This document shows, piece after piece, positions 63,390 through 64,000 of a DNA stretch of 64,000 bases. Under the pieces are notes generated by a model. It did no database searches. It worked only from the letters and a program-made list of their open reading frames with translations, and was not told the DNA's origin. Origin of the DNA: Opitutaceae bacterium EW11 (lineage in GTDB: Bacteria; Verrucomicrobiota; Verrucomicrobiia; Opitutales; Opitutaceae); NCBI GenBank assembly GCA_003054665.1, contig QAYY01000002.1, forward strand, positions 434,001 to 498,000. The letters run 5' to 3'. Position 1 is the stretch's first letter. Each line of letters opens with the position of its first letter. Both the position numbers and the translations under genes were made by a program.

Positions 63390-64000
63390 CTACCGCCCTG
63401 TCGCCTTCGGGTTGCCCGGGCTCCGTTCCTCCGATCCGGGCGGCGTTGCGGCCGATGGCTCGTCGGAAGAGGACCCGACGAGGTCGACGAGATCCTGCAC
63501 CGCGCGGTCCATTTCCATCGCCTGGGCGCTCAATTCCTCCGAAGCGCTGGCGGTTTCTTCGGAATGGGCGGCGTTGCGCTGCGTGACCTGGTCGAGCTGC
63601 GTCATCGCGGTGTTCACCTGGCCGACGTTTTGGCTCTGTTCGATCGAGGCGTTCGCGATTTCGCCGACCAGTTCGTCCATCCGGCGAACCTTCGCCAGAA
63701 TGTCGCCGAGGCTCTTCTCCACGCGTCCGCAAATGGCGGCGCCGTGGGCGCTTTTCTGGATCGAGTCTTCGATCTTTCCTGCCGTTTCGCGCGCGGCCGT
63801 GGCGCTTCGTTGCGCGAGTGCCCGGACTTCTTCGGCCACGACGGCAAAACCTGCGCCTGCTTCGCCGGCGCGGGCCGCCTCCACCGCGGCGTTCAGCGCG
63901 AGAATGTTCGTTTGAAACGCGATCGCGTCGATGGTCTTCACGATCTGCGCGATGCTTCCGCTGGCGGAGTCGATGTCGGCCATCGCACGATTCATCTGTT
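63390..64000 (-). CDS. Methyl-accepting chemotaxis protein, C-terminal part
   Basis: This is the signalling tip and C-terminal end of a chemoreceptor whose N-terminal sensor lies beyond the right edge; the visible part is about 200 residues. The tip hairpin is recognisable from [40 protein letters not shown] and QRSATAARE. The C-terminus is a Ser/Pro/Glu-rich tail ending PGNPKATGR, without a CheR-docking pentapeptide. It lies 54 bases upstream of the hybrid kinase gene on the same strand, so the two may be co-transcribed. Confidence 0.9.
   Translation of the reverse strand, partial: QMNRAMADIDSASGSIAQIVKTIDAIAFQTNILALNAAVEAARAGEAGAGFAVVAEEVRALAQRSATAARETAGKIEDSIQKSAHGAAICGRVEKSLGDILAKVRRMDELVGEIANASIEQSQNVGQVNTAMTQLDQVTQRNAAHSEETASASEELSAQAMEMDRAVQDLVDLVGSSSDEPSAATPPGSEERSPGNPKATGR

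Overview
The window is a GC-rich chromosomal stretch from a Gram-negative heterotroph. TonB-dependent outer-membrane receptors, a MotA/TolQ-ExbD-ExbD-TonB-TPR transport operon, many Sec- and Tat-exported hydrolases and a lyase with autotransporter-type repeats suggest a Verrucomicrobiota bacterium of the Opitutaceae kind. That placement is inferred from gene content; no rRNA or other phylogenetic marker is present.

Region 1 (1-16938, all minus strand) is the most striking part. It holds six Sec-exported and two Tat-exported amidase-signature enzymes (one cut by the left edge), two exported type II-like asparaginases and one TonB-dependent receptor, packed as one long co-directional array. Just upstream (17478-22139) is a complete TonB energising operon: exbB, exbD, exbD, tonB, an exported TPR protein and two paralogous one-TM coiled-coil proteins. 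Together they look like an outer-membrane import and periplasmic deamidation system for an unidentified amide- or asparagine-rich nitrogen source. An intrinsic terminator inside the array (8599-8631) and a pair of AT-rich operator-like sites upstream (17127-17180) suggest layered control.

Region 2 (22463-35246) is mixed: a NodT-type efflux lipoprotein; a NasS/NrtA-like binding protein without an export signal, divergent from a LysR regulator with a dyad between them; a 1832-residue exported pectate-lyase-like protein; a cupin; an AAC(6')-like acetyltransferase; a small secreted protein; and a parvulin-like chaperone.

Region 3 (35447-49523) has purT, then a six-gene operon in which every junction overlaps (MacA-like adaptor, ABC ATPase, two MacB-type permeases, response regulator, sensor kinase), a class A beta-lactamase, and a second TonB-dependent receptor followed by a secreted six-hairpin-type putative glycosidase.

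Region 4 (49824-64000) has an ECF sigma / four-TM protein / serine hydrolase module, a VOC protein, a DUF1593 hydrolase, a zinc-ribbon protein, a BLUF photoreceptor, a TPR protein, an alginate-lyase-family enzyme, a TPR hybrid histidine kinase and the C-terminal part of a chemoreceptor.

From about 32 kb onward the intergenic gaps carry a mosaic inverted-repeat family (copies near 32.2, 36.7, 43.3, 49.6, 52.8 and 56.6 kb plus a fragment near 32.9 kb). No copy was seen in the first 32 kb. No tRNA, rRNA, CRISPR array, transposase or phage gene was recognised.
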